Shown one piece after another: positions 22,472 through 35,852 of a stretch of DNA of 64,000 nucleotides. The stretch lies in assembly GCA_905182995.1 (NCBI GenBank), contig CAJJDP010000116.1, positions 282,684 to 346,683 on the forward strand, in the 5' to 3' direction. The stretch is from Paramecium octaurelia. Its lineage: Eukaryota; Ciliophora; Oligohymenophorea; Peniculida; Parameciidae. Both the position numbers and the translations under genes were made by a program. The notes under the pieces were generated by a model. The model saw nothing but the letters and a program-made list of their open reading frames with translations. It searched no databases and had not been told where the DNA came from. Position 1 is the first letter of the stretch, and the number at the start of each line of letters is the position of its first letter.

Positions 22472-23058
22472 TCACTATTAAAATTTATGATCCAATAGTT
22501 TATTCATTTTATCAATTCCTTCCCAAATGCCTTCTCCTGTCTTTGCACTGCATCTCTGCATTACTATATCTGATTCCTGCTGTTGAATGTCTTTACACAA
22601 TTCCACAGGGCATGATCTTGGCAAATCTATTTTATTCAAGTATATCAGCAACACTATCTATTTTAGATGACTAAATACTTTATATTTGATTTCGCTTCCC
22701 AATTTCTTAAATTCGTTTTTAACAATTTCAATTCTCTCTTAATCTGTTGTATCTACAACAAATACTAATCCATCCAAATTTTCATAATAATGAGACCACA
22801 ATGTTCGAACCTTTCCCCCAACATCAAAAATTAAATAATGCCTTGCTTTAAATTGAATTGATTCCACATTCAAACCTAATTTCAATTAGCAGTACCTATT
22901 GTAGGTTATGTTTCTGTAAATTTCCCATTCTTCAAATATTGAAGGATCGACGTTTTCCCGCTTCCTTCTAATCCTACTATTACAATTTTAAGTTTCTTAG
23001 AACTTTGCAAAGCTATGCTCATATCTTCTTCTTTTGAAGAGGAAGTAAGACAACCCAT
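22472..23058 (-). CDS. ARF/ARL-family small GTPase lacking the switch II Gln
   Basis: 181 residues with introns of 20 and 21 nt. The order of G-motifs is clear: P-loop GLEGSGKTS, switch I QPTIGLNVES, G3 FDVGG, G4 LNKIDLP and G5 CSAKTGEG. The N-terminus MGCLTSSS predicts N-myristoylation at Gly2 and palmitoylation at Cys3, so it should sit on a membrane. Switch II reads DVGGKVRTLW where the family has DVGGQxKIRxLW. Two residues, including the catalytic glutamine, are missing, which suggests slow or altered GTP hydrolysis. Loss of activity is inferred, not shown. Confidence 0.87.
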
Positions 23059-23299
23059 ATATATATAATAAATAAATATTTATAAAATTAGAATAGACTT
23101 ATATCATATTAACGATTTTAGAGTTAAATAATATTCACTCAAATGCATTCAATTCATATATTTGCCCTATAATTATATTATTAATTATGACATCATCTGT
23201 CGAACAATTTGATTTATTAATGTTAGAGAGAGTTTAGGAGTTTAAGAAAATAAATAATTCTTAATTGTTTTAACTTAACTAAAAAATATCGAAAGGAAA

Positions 23300-26200
23300 A
23301 TGATTAGAAGATTCTTTTATTGGTTACTGATTTTCGAAATATTTATCAATTAAAGTAATAATATATGTTAATAATTAGCTTAATGCTGTGTTAGTTAATG
23401 TACGAGTTGCATAGTGGTTTGTTTAGCATGCACTGGAGGCTATTATGTAAAGAATTTATCTTGTTCTGCTTGCCAGAAGCCTTGCCAAAATTGTCAAAAC
23501 TCAGCCACCTCTTGTACAAGTTGTGTTGATTCATCACATCAATCTACTCCTTCATGTAATTGTCAATCTGGCATGGGAATGGATACAACAACATATATGT
23601 GTTTTAATTGTTCCAGCAATTGTGATACATGTACATCAGGAACTGTTTGCACATTATGCTATAGTGGTTACTATTTGAACGCCAATGCTTGTTCTCCTTG
23701 TACTAAACCTTGTTAAGATTGTTCATCAAGTGGTACTAATTGCTCCTCTTGTGTTGATACTACTAATCAAGTCACTCCTACATGTGCATGTAAGGAAGCC
23801 TAAATATTGAATACTTCAACATACTTATGCGACAACTGTCCTAGTAATTGCAAAGTTTGTAGTTCGACATCAGTATGCACCCAATGTTATGATGGATATT
23901 TACTAAGTGCTACAGTTTGCATACCTTGTACAAAACCTTGTGCCAAATGTTCATCAAGTGTCACGACATGTGATACTTGCGTAGATACTTCCAAACAAAC
24001 ACCTCCTTTATGTAGTTGTACATCTGGATATGTGATTAATACAACTAGTTATTTATGCGATTAATGCACTTTCCCTTGCGCTACTTGTTAAACTACAGTA
24101 ACTTATTGTTTAACTTGTGCAGCTACCTACACCTAGAACGCTAATACATGTTCATGTTAAAATTTTTAATATGAATTAAGTGGTACACCTAAAACTTGTT
24201 AATTATGTACAAGTCCATGCTAGACCTGTTCCACATCAGCTACTAATTGCAACTCTTGTGTAACAGGCTTAAACAGACATTTATCGAGTAATTAATGTAT
24301 TTGTGATGATGGTTATTATGAGAACATTGTTTGTCAACCTTGTTAAAAACCATGCATTAATTGTACTTCAGCTTCAGTTTGTACATCATGCAATGATCCT
24401 ACTCATCAATCTGGACCATCATGCGCATGCGAATAAACATATTATATGGATTCCTTGTTTGTGTGTCAAAGTTGCGTTAGTCCTTGTTTAAATTGCAATT
24501 CATCTATTGTTTGTACATCTTGCGTAGCCAATTACTACCTATCAGGAAATACTTGTATTTAATGTACTTTACCTTGTTATAACTGTGTGGATTTTGCTGC
24601 TAAATGTACATCATGTGCTTATAGTTATTAGTCAGTATCTAATAATGCATGTGTATGTGATGATGGCTATTACATGAATGCCACTTTACAATGCTAATCC
24701 TGCATTCATCCATGCGTTAAATGCTAAACAATTGGGAGTCATTGTACAGAATGTGCATCAACATATATAATGAGCACTACTGTTCCAAATACTTGTGAAT
24801 GTCCTACTTAAACTTATGAAGTAGTAGCACATAACCCTTCTAATTGCCAAGCTTGTACATAACCATGCGATACTTGTACAGGATCAGCAGATTATTGCCT
24901 AACATGCATCGATGTTCATTAAATTTTGAATGCATCTCATCAATGTGAATGCGATGATGGTTATTTAATGAGTGGAGTTAATTGTGTAGCTTGTGTCAAT
25001 CCTTGTGTCCAATGTTCTGGAAGTACAAGTTATTGTACTCAATGCAAAGATGCATAACATCACATACCTACTGGATCATGTATCTGCAATCCTGGTTGGG
25101 TTAATGATAACAATTATGATTGTGTTACTTGTTAAAGTCCTTGTGTCACATGTTCAATTAATGACACCCATTGTGATAGCTGCACGGATCCAAATCATCA
25201 AATAAATGCATCTTATTAATGCATTTGTAAAGATACATATTACTCAGATACTGTTAATACATGCGCAAGTTGTACATAACCATGTAACAATTGTGATATT
25301 AATGGATGTTTAACATGTATTGATAGTAATTAAATTGTTGATTCCTCTAAAAATTGTATATGTAAACCAGGCTATTATGCCGTTGGTGTTAATTGTTCTT
25401 AATGCGCATTGCCATGTTAAACTTGTGAAATCAATTAGGACCATTGTTTAACATGTGTTGATGCCAACCAAACTTTAATCGGCAATTAATGTATCTGCAA
25501 TGATGGATATTTTGAAGTCTCACATTATTGCTAATAATGTTAACTTCCATGCACAAAATGTGAAATTTCAAATGATCGTTGTCTCGAATGTTTAGACCCA
25601 AATCATGATTTGATAGATCACAAATGTGTATGCACGTTTGGATATGGATAATCTGGAAATGGAGGAATAAATTGTTCATTTTGCTAATATCCCTGTCTTG
25701 ATTGTTCAACTAGTGTAAATACATGTCTATCCTGTTTGGATAGCAGCTTATTTCACCTCTAAGATAATAAATGCTTATGTTAGGAAGGTTATTTTTCAAT
25801 GGAAACCCAATGCAAGAAATGTTCACCTTAATGTCTCACCTGCACTGATGAATCTGAAATCTGCTTAAAATGTTCAGATCTTAATCATGATTTTATATAA
25901 AACAGTTGTATTTGCTAATTCGGCTATTATACAGACACATAGATGAAATGTTCAAAATGCTAACCTCCTTGTGTAACATGTGATTTAAACTATGATTATT
26001 GCACCTCTTGCCATGATGATAATTAATCGATTGTTGATGGATAATGCTTGTGTGATGATGGATATTATTTAACTAATTTAAAATGTGCTAAATGTAAAAA
26101 GATTTGTACAAAATGTAATTCATATTCTGAATGCACAGAATGTGCAGATTAATATTATTTGCATGATAACTCCTGTTTGTAATGCTAAATACCCTGTGCA

Positions 26201-29014
26201 AACTGTTTGGATATCAGCACTTGTATTTCATGTGCTGATAATTACTTTATGAATTCTATAGGAGAATGCATACAATGCATTTCGAATTGTAATTAGTGTC
26301 TAGACACTACAAGTTGTATGATTTGCTATGATAAATTCTATTATGATAATTCATCATGTATCCCTTGTTATGATAATTGTAAATCATGTGAAAACTCTTC
26401 TAATTTTTGTACTTCTTGCATTGATATTAATCATTAATTGATAGATAATAAATGTATTTGTAGAGATGGATATTATGAAGAGAATAATATTTGTAAACCT
26501 TGTGATCCTACTTGTAAGATCTGTGTTAGTTTAACTTTTTGTATTGAATGTAGTGCTTGGAATCATATCGTACTATTGAATAATCTATGTGTTTGTGATG
26601 ATGGTTATTATCAGAGTCATTTTAAATGCGATCAATGCGATAAAAGTTGTTTAACATGTTCTTAAACTTCAAACTATTGTCTAAGTTGTAATTCATAGTA
26701 AAATAGAATATTATAAAAAAATGCTTGTGTTTGTCAGAAGGGCTATTTTGAGAATGAATAAAATGAGTGTTGGACTTGTAATTCAAATGCAGGCAAAATA
26801 ATTAAAGATTGTCAATATAAGGATTGTTCTGATTCTCTTTGGACTTATGGAGAAGATTGTGATGATGGCAACAATATCTCTAGAGATGGGTGTTCAAACT
26901 GCAAAATAGATACTAATTACTCCTGTCTAAACACTTTGCTTGAACCCTCTTTGTGTTTTCAGTGCAGTGAAAATTGTATAGAATGCTAATTGAATGAAAT
27001 CTAAAAGGTCTCAGAATGTATTAAATGTAAAGATGGCTACTTCATATTATAATCTAAATGTGCCAAATGTGCTGAAAAATGTTTAACATGTGATACTAGT
27101 GCTTCAAATTGTAAAACTTGCAGATATTTAAAAAATGATCTTGGAGAGTGTCAATTATGCGAATCAAAAAGTGGCTATTATTCTGATTAAATTAATAATC
27201 AATGTTATTCGAAATGCGGGGATTCATTAAAGGCTGTCACTGAAGAATGTGATGACGGTAATTTATTAGCAGGAGATGGATGTGATTAGAGTTGTAAAAA
27301 AGAAAAGAAATTCGTTTGTAAAGATGGCATTTGTATAACTCCTGAATATCCAATTCCAACACTAATCAACTCTGGAGATACTTCATTATATAATAATTAG
27401 AGATCATTTAAATTGGAATACAATCTTTAATTAAATATCACACAAGATAGCATGGTTGAAAACGAATTTGATTTATATATCAAAAATGAAATAGCCGAAA
27501 ATCCAATCGATTGCTAATACCAAAAATAATTATTGTTTACCTTAAATAATTAATCCAAAATTGATTTCTCAATCAGTTTTGATTTGCAATTTAATAGAAG
27601 CTCAACTAAGGAACATCTAGTTGTCAAATATCGCAATATTTCCAAATTTATTTCATATTAAGGCTACTCTTAATAAGAACTTTAGGTTGAGGCAGCCATT
27701 TCTGATTATACATTCATAGATTAATCCTCTGTCGCTTAAGTCTAAATGGCTACAAATAGCAATTAATATGTCCTATATGTTATGGCTGTCATGGGTGGAG
27801 GAGCAATCCTATTTGGGGGCATAGATATTTTTTATAATTTGTTGGATACAATTTAAATGTTATCTTATTTAAAATATGTGAATACTTAACTGCCTTATAA
27901 TCTGCAAGAATTTTTTGATTTTTTTGGTTTTGCTTAACTCAATTTTATTTCCAAATATTTGAATCTTTAAGGATTAATTGAGCCTTTTATCAATTATCAA
28001 AATCTAACACCCATTCCTCAGAAAATTGGAAACGACGATTTAAATTCTTTATTTATTATTAATGGATCATCCATCTTGGTAGTGTGGTTATCACTTCTAG
28101 GACTTTATGTCCTGTCTACATTTGTGCCATAAATATTATAAAAATTTAAATTTAAATATTACACCGAAATACCTGGTGGAGAAGACTTTACCATTAAATT
28201 TAAGTTGATGTTTTTAGCTGCAAAAATATTCATCACATAATTATGTTATATCGTTGTTTCAGAATTCTTTTATAGCGGAATATTTAGAACACTATTAGCT
28301 ACAGCATATGATTATTCATTCTCTATGACTCTTTAGTTATACGCATTAGAACTACACTCGACAGACCTTCTGGTCAGATTAAGTTCATATTTAGCTTTGG
28401 CAGCCTTAGGAATCTATTTATTAGCTATTTATATTGTAACTGAAATTAGTGGGAGCGCTTCAATATCTTAAGAATAATTTTCAAATAAATAAAAGTATGG
28501 ATCATTAATTGAAGGAATAAAAAAGGATAAATTCAGCAAATACTTCAATGCAATACTTCTTGCCAAAAAACTATTATTTATGCTTATTCTCATTTTTTGT
28601 TATCCCTCTCCATTTTTTCAGGCCATTAATTTAACTCTGTTGTCAAGTTTACAAACTATATTTTTGATTTTCTTTAAACCACTCGAAGATGATAAAGAAT
28701 ATAAAAAATAATTATCCTGTGAAATTAACACAACAAGCTCTTTAGTATTGATTTCAAGCTTAGTTTTAGATTAGGAATTAAAAATTTTCAGTGATGATTT
28801 AAGGACAAAAATAGGTTGGTTTTGCATTGCAAATATCAGTCTAATTTTTGTAATTCAACTAATAATAGATGCTATTTAATAATGGATAATTTTAATAAAA
28901 AAATACAGATAACTCAAAAGACTTGTTGAAAAAATAAATCAATTATTTTACTCTCGCACTCCTTAACAAACTAGTCATGATATCTTTATTCGAACAGACA
29001 ATCAAAATAATTGA
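23300..29014 (+). CDS. giant cysteine-rich multi-pass membrane protein 1
   Basis: An uninterrupted 1,904-codon frame with no intron needed. After a signal peptide (MIRRFFYWLLIFEIFINQ) come roughly 25-30 furin/growth-factor-receptor-like repeats of about 45 residues, built on C-x2-C pairs (CxPCxxCxxS...CxxCxDG-YY). Two DUF4215-type modules follow (CDDGNNISRDGCSNC and CDDGNLLAGDGCDQSC), then a beta-type juxtamembrane domain. The last 450 residues hold several membrane helices (LYVMAVMGGGAILFGG; LVVWLSLLGLYVLSTF; LALAALGIYLLAIYIV). This is a typical ciliate surface receptor-like family. Ligand and function are unknown. Paralogues lie at 35.9 kb and 58.7-64 kb. Confidence 0.85.
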
Positions 29015-29711
29015 TATAATTTGTGAATAAGATTTAGTTTTATTTTAATTTGTATTTATAATATATTATTTTATCATTTCACAAATCAAGTAAACAGAAA
29101 ACACAATTTAATATAAATTAATTGAAATTAAGATTTTTAATAAACTAAGTTTAATCAAGATTTCTGTTTAATATGAGGATATAATTTATATTCACAAATA
29201 CATCAATTATTAATAACATGTAAGATAACTTAATAAAAATGAAATTTGGTACATCGATGAATATCCATATTTAAAATTCAAGAATATATGATATCTTAAT
29301 GATATCAAATTACTGAATTAATTAATCTGGAAATTCACCAGAATAAATGATTAAATACTGTAATACAAATTGACAAATTTAATCCAAACGGATAAATTGT
29401 ATTGTATGTATTTATTTTAAAAAATGATTTTATCTATCATATGTTGTATGCATTATTTTTACAAAATTAATAGATAAAAATAGAAAATATAATGAATTTT
29501 TAATTGATAATGCCTATGATTAATGTCTTAATTTATTATTTTTCAATTCTTACGTCTTTTTCATTTTATGAATATTAAATACATAATAATTATTATTTTA
29601 TTTTTGTTGAATTTTGATTTAAATATTATATTGGATAATTTTAATAATATTCCTCAACTTTTTTAATCTTGTTCAATTTTTCGTCCATTTTTATATTAAT
29701 TTACAATTGTA
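29015..29711. other. AT-rich spacer between convergent genes
   Basis: About 700 bases of low-complexity AT-rich sequence with frequent TGA in all frames. I see no gene here. Confidence 0.5.
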
Positions 29712-31381
29712 TCAAATTAAAAGCTTGAAAATATTGACTATAACTTAATTAATTTACAAACAAAATTAATTGGATGGCTCTATCCATTACCCATCTTTTA
29801 ATCCATTTTCATCTAGTATACCTCCACCTCTATCATATATTTATTAAGTACATTTTTTTTGATTCATTTTCATATTATTTCTTATATTCAATATCAACTT
29901 TTCCAATTTTTATTCCATTTTTGTACTATCCACTAATAATTATTTATAAGGTACTAAAAATATTAACTTTAAAATACTCGCAAAAGTATTCATGCAAATC
30001 CATCCAAAATCCAATTTTGGTTTCATTTTTATCATAAATTCCACCACCGCTTTTAGTTGAATGTAAAATTTACATCTTTCTAACCTCTTTGAGATTTGAT
30101 TCCATATACAGAGCATCCCATTAACCAACTTTTTTATTATTTAAATATTCTCCAACTAAAGTAACTTAGCATCCACTTAAATATATTCATTATTCTATGT
30201 TACTTATGAAAGTTGTCATGTAAGTCAATCCACCTTCCTTATTTTTGACCAAATTCATCATAGTTTCCACCTCCACTAAAAGTCTTTTATAATTATTACA
30301 TTTGGTTTGAATAATAGTTGGATTTCCATTATTTTTATTTGATTCCATTTTAATATTCTCCTAAATAAGTAACTTAGCAAAATCTAAATTTTGCAAAACT
30401 ATTACTGCCAATAGTCATCATGTAAATCAATCCAATTACTATCCTTCAACCCATCCTGGTTATAAACGCCACCGCCTCTAATATTAATATTTTCAATAAT
30501 AATACATTAATTTCTTTTTGTCATACGAATCCCACCTTCCATTTTTCTTACCTTTGATATATTCTCCTTTGTATGACACTTAACAATATCTAGAGGAACC
30601 AAAATTATAATACTCAAAAAAATTGTCACTAAGTTCTATCCAGTTTCCAACTTTCAAACCATCTTTATCATATTATCCTCCTCCTCTATGTTATGAAGTA
30701 AAATTTACATAATTTTATTCTTAAGAAATGTATCCCATCTTCCAAATTCTTTTCCATCCTTATATTCTCCTTCATGTTTAACTTATGATCCACTACAATA
30801 TTGTTTTGTTATACTTATAGAAATTCTGATGCATTTCAATCCATTTTCCTTATTTTATTCCAAATTCATCAAAAAGCCCTCCTCCACTAACTAATCTCAA
30901 CAGTTTACTTGATTTTTTCATCTAGTTTTGTATTCCATAATCCAACTTTTATTCCATTATTGTAATACCCTTCATGTGTCATTTTACAACGGCTAGGATA
31001 TCATCTTAAATACTCCCAATAATATTCTGATAACTCGATCCATTTTCCTACTTTTTAACTATTTTCATTATATCCACCACCAACTATTAAATAATGTCCA
31101 TTCCATTTTGCTAACCACAATTCTATTTGATTATTCTTTAATCCGCATTCCCAATCCAAGTATTTTAGATGCTCTATATTTATAATTTTTTGAGGGTATT
31201 AAATTGAATTACTTTGCAATTCCCTAATATGCTACTCATCATACTACCTTAATATTTCTCCATCCTTAATATATGTAATCTTCTGCTCTTTTTCATTATA
31301 TTGAAGTTAAATTTTTGTTTTTTTTAACATCAGTTCCTTCCTTTGAATTCCAATTTCTTCCCATATTTTTAAATCGTTCAT
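29712..31381 (-). CDS. MORN-like tandem-repeat protein with intron-bearing repeats (1)
   Basis: 461 residues once twelve introns of 21-28 nt are removed. A 100-residue helical N-terminus is followed by about seven units of roughly 55 residues: GGGxYDxxGxKxGxWIELxxxF, then xxCQVxYxGEYxNGxKxGxWD. This G-x-W pattern resembles MORN and YwqK-type repeats. Nearly every unit has two introns at the same two places, one after the aromatic that follows ELSxxF and one just before GGG, all falling after the second base of a codon. The repeated unit therefore appears to have been duplicated together with its introns. The protein is probably a scaffold; its role is unknown. Confidence 0.75.
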
Positions 31382-31805
31382 GTTAATATATTGAATAAAA
31401 CTAAAAGTTACAAATAATTTGCTTTGATTGGTTAGGAAATTAAGATTAGAGACTAAATAATTTATAAGCTAAAAATAAATTCTTAATTAAAGATCAAACT
31501 TTCCTGAATTCTAAGTTAAATTTTAAAGAAAAAATGTTTGCAATAATAAAAAAAAATTTATTATTTATATTTTCAAGAGCTAAAAGAAATTTCTATTCTG
31601 AAAGTTGAATCTCTCTCATGAGGAATCACAAATAAAAGAATATTGTTTTTTTGGATATAATATAAATGAGTTTACTAAAAATTTACAAATATAGAAATCA
31701 ATTAAAGAGATTATTATCTTTGAGTTTGATATAAATTTGAAAAAATATAACACTATAAGGATAACTGATATATTTAGAATCTTTAATAAAATAATTAATG
31801 GTTAT

Positions 31806-33110
31806 TCAACAACAATCAAAGTATTTAAAAATATTTGAAAATTTATTTTTTTTTTTTTAATTGCTTGTTTCTTTGTCTAATTCTGTTTTTATATATTATC
31901 CAACCAATATATTTCGTTAAAATTTACCTGTTAACGCTATTTTCTCACCCCACTTGTCCTAAACTATTTTTTTCATCAAATAAGCAATTCCCTATCCATG
32001 AAATTGGGTTTCATTGAATTGTCCAATATATTTCCTGTATTGTAATTTTCTTTTATCCTATTGACGTTCTTATAATTATTGTTCATTTGCTTTTTAATTT
32101 AAATTTTCAAATATTCCAAAACTATTTAAGAATCCATCTTGCCACCTACCTGAATAATAAAATTATATATTTCTTTCTTCCTGATTATTATATTAAATCA
32201 TAATTCCGTTGCCATTTTATTTGTCGCTGTTAAATTCACCCCTATAATATCTTTTCATTTTGAACACAATAGGATTCACCTGAATAGATATATAGCAAAT
32301 CCTAACATCCTCACCTAATTTCTCTCCTTTGTTATTAACTTTTATGCTGATGTAATGAATTAACTCATTCCTTTACTTATCAAACTCAATTAATTCTCCT
32401 TGAAAATGTCCATTTTGAAAAAGTCCTTTTTTTAAGATGCAAATATTTTCATAATCTTGTAATTCAAAGCCATAGAATTCATCTCTCATTAGTCGTTGTA
32501 CTCTCTCTCCATTCAGATGTCGAATTCTATAACTATTTTGGTACATCTATTGTTTTTATTCCTAATATTTAATAAGAGGAGGGTATGCGATTTCATCTAG
32601 AATTTTAATCCTTTCCCAATTAAATTTAGAAGGAATTAAATATTTTGCTTGAATGCCAGATATTTTTGACTATATATCTCTTACGATGCGAACTATCATG
32701 TAGACTAATTAATTCTCTTCTAGTATTTATTGAAGAAATTGATTAATATTAGCCATATTCACTTAACTTTTTTGTTTCTTCTTAAAAAAGAGCATTCCAA
32801 TTATTAAAAAATGTAAAATTTAGATGTTTCGTAATCTAGGGTTCTGTTAAAAAATTATTAAATTTTTTTTATTGACAGATTAAAAGGAACAATCAGTTTG
32901 TATGTTACAATAATCATGTTTTTTTATGTACTTATAATGATTGAGTTTATCTATATTATTCATATCATAAGTGTTCAAGCATTTTAATTTTTCATCCCAA
33001 GTACGATATTGAATTTTAATTTTTTCTTGAGTACCTACTCGTAATGTTAGATAATAAATATCATTTGGGTCCCAAAGACTATACACTTATATTATTGGAT
33101 CATTTTGCAT
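31806..33110 (-). CDS. MORN-repeat protein
   Basis: Continuous frame of 434 codons from the ATG at 33110. An internal ATG at 32756 would give 316 residues, and the AT-rich linker between them might be untranslated or hold a 33-nt intron. The C-terminal half has three or four degenerate MORN repeats: YRGEFNSDKQNGNGIMIQY, YSGRWQDGFLNSFGIF and YIGQFNETQFHGQGIAYL. MORN proteins tether membranes or cytoskeleton. It lies downstream of the MORN-like repeat gene on the same strand, 424 bp apart. Confidence 0.68.
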
Positions 33111-33304
33111 TTGATATAAAAAAATAAATAATAATAAGATCTAAATGCATGGTAATATCTATAACCTAAAAAAAAGAAACGGATCATAGATATTTATAGA
33201 TTAAAATAGCAGAATTGTGTATAATTGCTATCAAATTTCTTAACAGTTATATAAGATTTGATCAAAAAATTTCATATTCTATTACTTTTATTTATACAAT
33301 ATTT

Positions 33305-33530
33305 TCATTTAATTTTTATTGTTATCTCTAAATTATAAAACACATTTTAAATAATCTCATGATATTCTTCCTCGTCTCTCCAAACGTTGATCCTTGTGTC
33401 CTGCTCCTTAATTGTTATCATATTTGAATAATTCTTATCGTTATGATTTAAACTAAACTTAGCTTTTATACATCTAGATTGCTGAAAGAGATTGTTTAGA
33501 TATTAGACTTAGTGTAAGAAACTTAATTAT
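33305..33530 (-). pseudogene. short coding-like remnant, unknown
   Basis: A minus-strand frame reads convincingly for about 60 residues (NHNDKNYSNMITIKEQDTR; INVWRDEEEYHEIIQNVF) and ends in TGA. The only nearby upstream ATG (33604) is in frame but separated by a TGA that I could not remove with an intron. It is either a small gene with an unseen first exon or a decayed one. Confidence 0.3.
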
Positions 33531-33760
33531 CAAAAATAGAGATCTTTTTAATTAAATTAGATGTAAATAAAATTTAAGAAACGAACTTGTTGTGCTATGA
33601 ACATCGTTTTATTTTTATTTATTGATTATGAGTAATGGAAGAGTTAATGGACACAATGACTTTCAACCAAATATATTAAGCATATAGTATATGAAGTTAT
33701 ATGGCCTTATTAGTAAATTATATATTTAATAAGATAATATATTATCCATTATTGTTAATA

Positions 33761-35311
33761 TCAAATATGTAAATATTACTCTAATTTTTTAAGTTGTATG
33801 GCATCATCAGGTAAGTATGTTTAAATACCTCTGGATAGCCAATCGACTTTGGTTAGTTCTGGATTCTTTATTATATCATAATTTAGTATGACGTGAGCCA
33901 GTATAATTCTTGCTTCGATCATGGCCATATGTTATCCTATGCAATTTCTACCTCCAGCCGCAAAAGGAATGTTTACAAAGCCATTGTCTATTTAGATTGG
34001 TTTTGGTTGCAACCATCTCTTTGGATTGAATTCTAATGGTTTTTCATAATGATTTGAATTGATATTAGCCAAAAAGCTGCCTAATAGAATATAGGAGTCT
34101 TTTTTGATAAAAAAATCTTTGATTTGAATATCAGATTTAGCTTATCTTACAATAGGATGAACAACAGATGGTTTAAGTCTCATAACTTCTTTTAAAAAGC
34201 ATTCTAATTACACTAATTTTTTTAGGGTATCAGCTGTAACTTGTCCGTCAACAAGGGCTGATTTGGCTTCATTTCTCAAATCTTCCAAGTATGAAGTGTT
34301 TTCTGAGAGAAAAAGTAAGGAATTTGATACCAATGCTCCAGTTGTTTCAGTACCAGCTAAGAAAAGTGTAATAAATTAAGAAATAATATCTTCAGTTTAA
34401 TATTAATAAGATTCTTGCGTATCTTTTGAGTTTGATAACTTATTTAAGTAAACATCCAGAAAATCTCCATTTTCCCATTTTCTGCCTTCTTTTTCAATTT
34501 TGGATTTTCTGTTTGAAATAATTTAATTTAGATCTTATTTGAATTTAATAACTCTACTCAAAATCTCTTTTTCTGCTTTTAAACAATAATCCCAAGATTT
34601 CATTCCGAGGAGCTTTTATTTAAAATAAATAAAGAAATTGCTAAATCTAACAAGAACAAAAGATTTTAAGATTTCACCTAACTCAATCTAAGCTGGCTTG
34701 TCATTTATTAGCCAACCTTCTGCTTCTTGCCCAAAAAAACTTCTAATAACAATTCCTCCAGTAATTGAACAAATATACTAGAATACCTTGTCTACAGTTT
34801 AATTGTTATTTATTGCATCTCTTGTAACTTAATTCATCATGGGGATTCTATCCTTGAGTTTCTCAAATAAAAAATGGTCACCAAGAAGAGATCTTTATTC
34901 CTTCCACTTTTCGCCTTCTGCAAACAATAAACCCTTGCTTAAAAGAAAACTAATGTTTACGATGAAAATATACTCTTTGATCCCACTTTAATCATGTTTT
35001 ACCAATAGATGGTGATCTAAATAGAGTGGTTTGTAATATTCAGGATCAACTATGATGAATACGGGCTTAGTGACAGAATTGGAGACAATCAATTTCACTT
35101 CTGGATGCTTAGTTATAATATCGATAACCCATTATTAAGGATTACCTTTCTTAGCTGATGATCTATAGATTTAGATGACACCCAATATAGGAATGTAATA
35201 AAAATAAATTTGCTTACCAAATTACACTTTTAGTTTGATCATGATAAGCAATGGTCTCAGTATTAGATAAGTACCGATTAGAGCAAAGAATAAAAAAAAA
35301 TAAAGAAACAT
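33761..35311 (-). CDS. cytochrome P450
   Basis: 508 residues with one intron at 34950-34973 (24 nt). The N-terminus is a membrane anchor (MFLYFFLFFALIGTYLILRP), so the enzyme should sit on the ER face. Family landmarks are present in order: helix C WKEQR, I-helix oxygen-binding LAGTETTGA, K-helix ExxR in FLKEVMRLKP, the PERF-like FNPKRWLQ, and the haem loop FAAGGRNCIGQHMAMIEA with the cysteine ligand. The layout fits a microsomal class II enzyme (CYP4/CYP3-like). The substrate is unknown. The gene looks intact. Confidence 0.93.
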
Positions 35312-35852
35312 TAATTAAAATATCATAAATCAAATCTGGTTATTGATGTATTAATTAATGATCAACCTAATAAGCGTTTCCTCATCAACACTTAGATCTT
35401 GTATAAGCAAACTTTTGATCAAAATTTAGAGGTACATTGTTTTATTTAAGTGTAATAACTTCAGATAAAATAATAATGCTTATTTAGTATATATAAACAA
35501 AATAATTGTTGATGATCAAATTGTTGAGAATAATTTATGAAATTTAGTATATAAATTGTATTCAATTTCATTATAATAAAATTTAATTTATGATTATAAA
35601 GAGAAATCTAATACAAGTTTATAATTTGCGGAAGTGTAATGCATATTTTTTGCATGAGAGTATTTTCAGAAATAAACAATATTTCAAATTTTTGTTGATT
35701 TATAGAATCTATGGTAGAGAGGTACTTCTATGTAGTCAAAGACAAGTGGATTCTCAAATATAAGTACACTCACCATTATGTAATTTTCATATTAAGTTTG
35801 GAGTCAAATTAATTAAGAAACATACATTTAAACAAAATCTTTTAAATTACTT
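35312..35852. other. AT-rich divergent intergenic region
   Basis: Separates the P450 and the second cysteine-rich gene, which are divergent. A short coding-like plus-strand stretch (MVERYFYVVKDKWILKYKY, near 35710) may be a gene relic. Otherwise nothing is seen. Confidence 0.4.

Noticed and set aside
29712-31381. Repeat gene first read as a frameshifted pseudogene
   Set aside because: Every frame change coincides with a GTA..AG intron of 21-28 nt at a repeated position; with these removed the protein is regular and complete.
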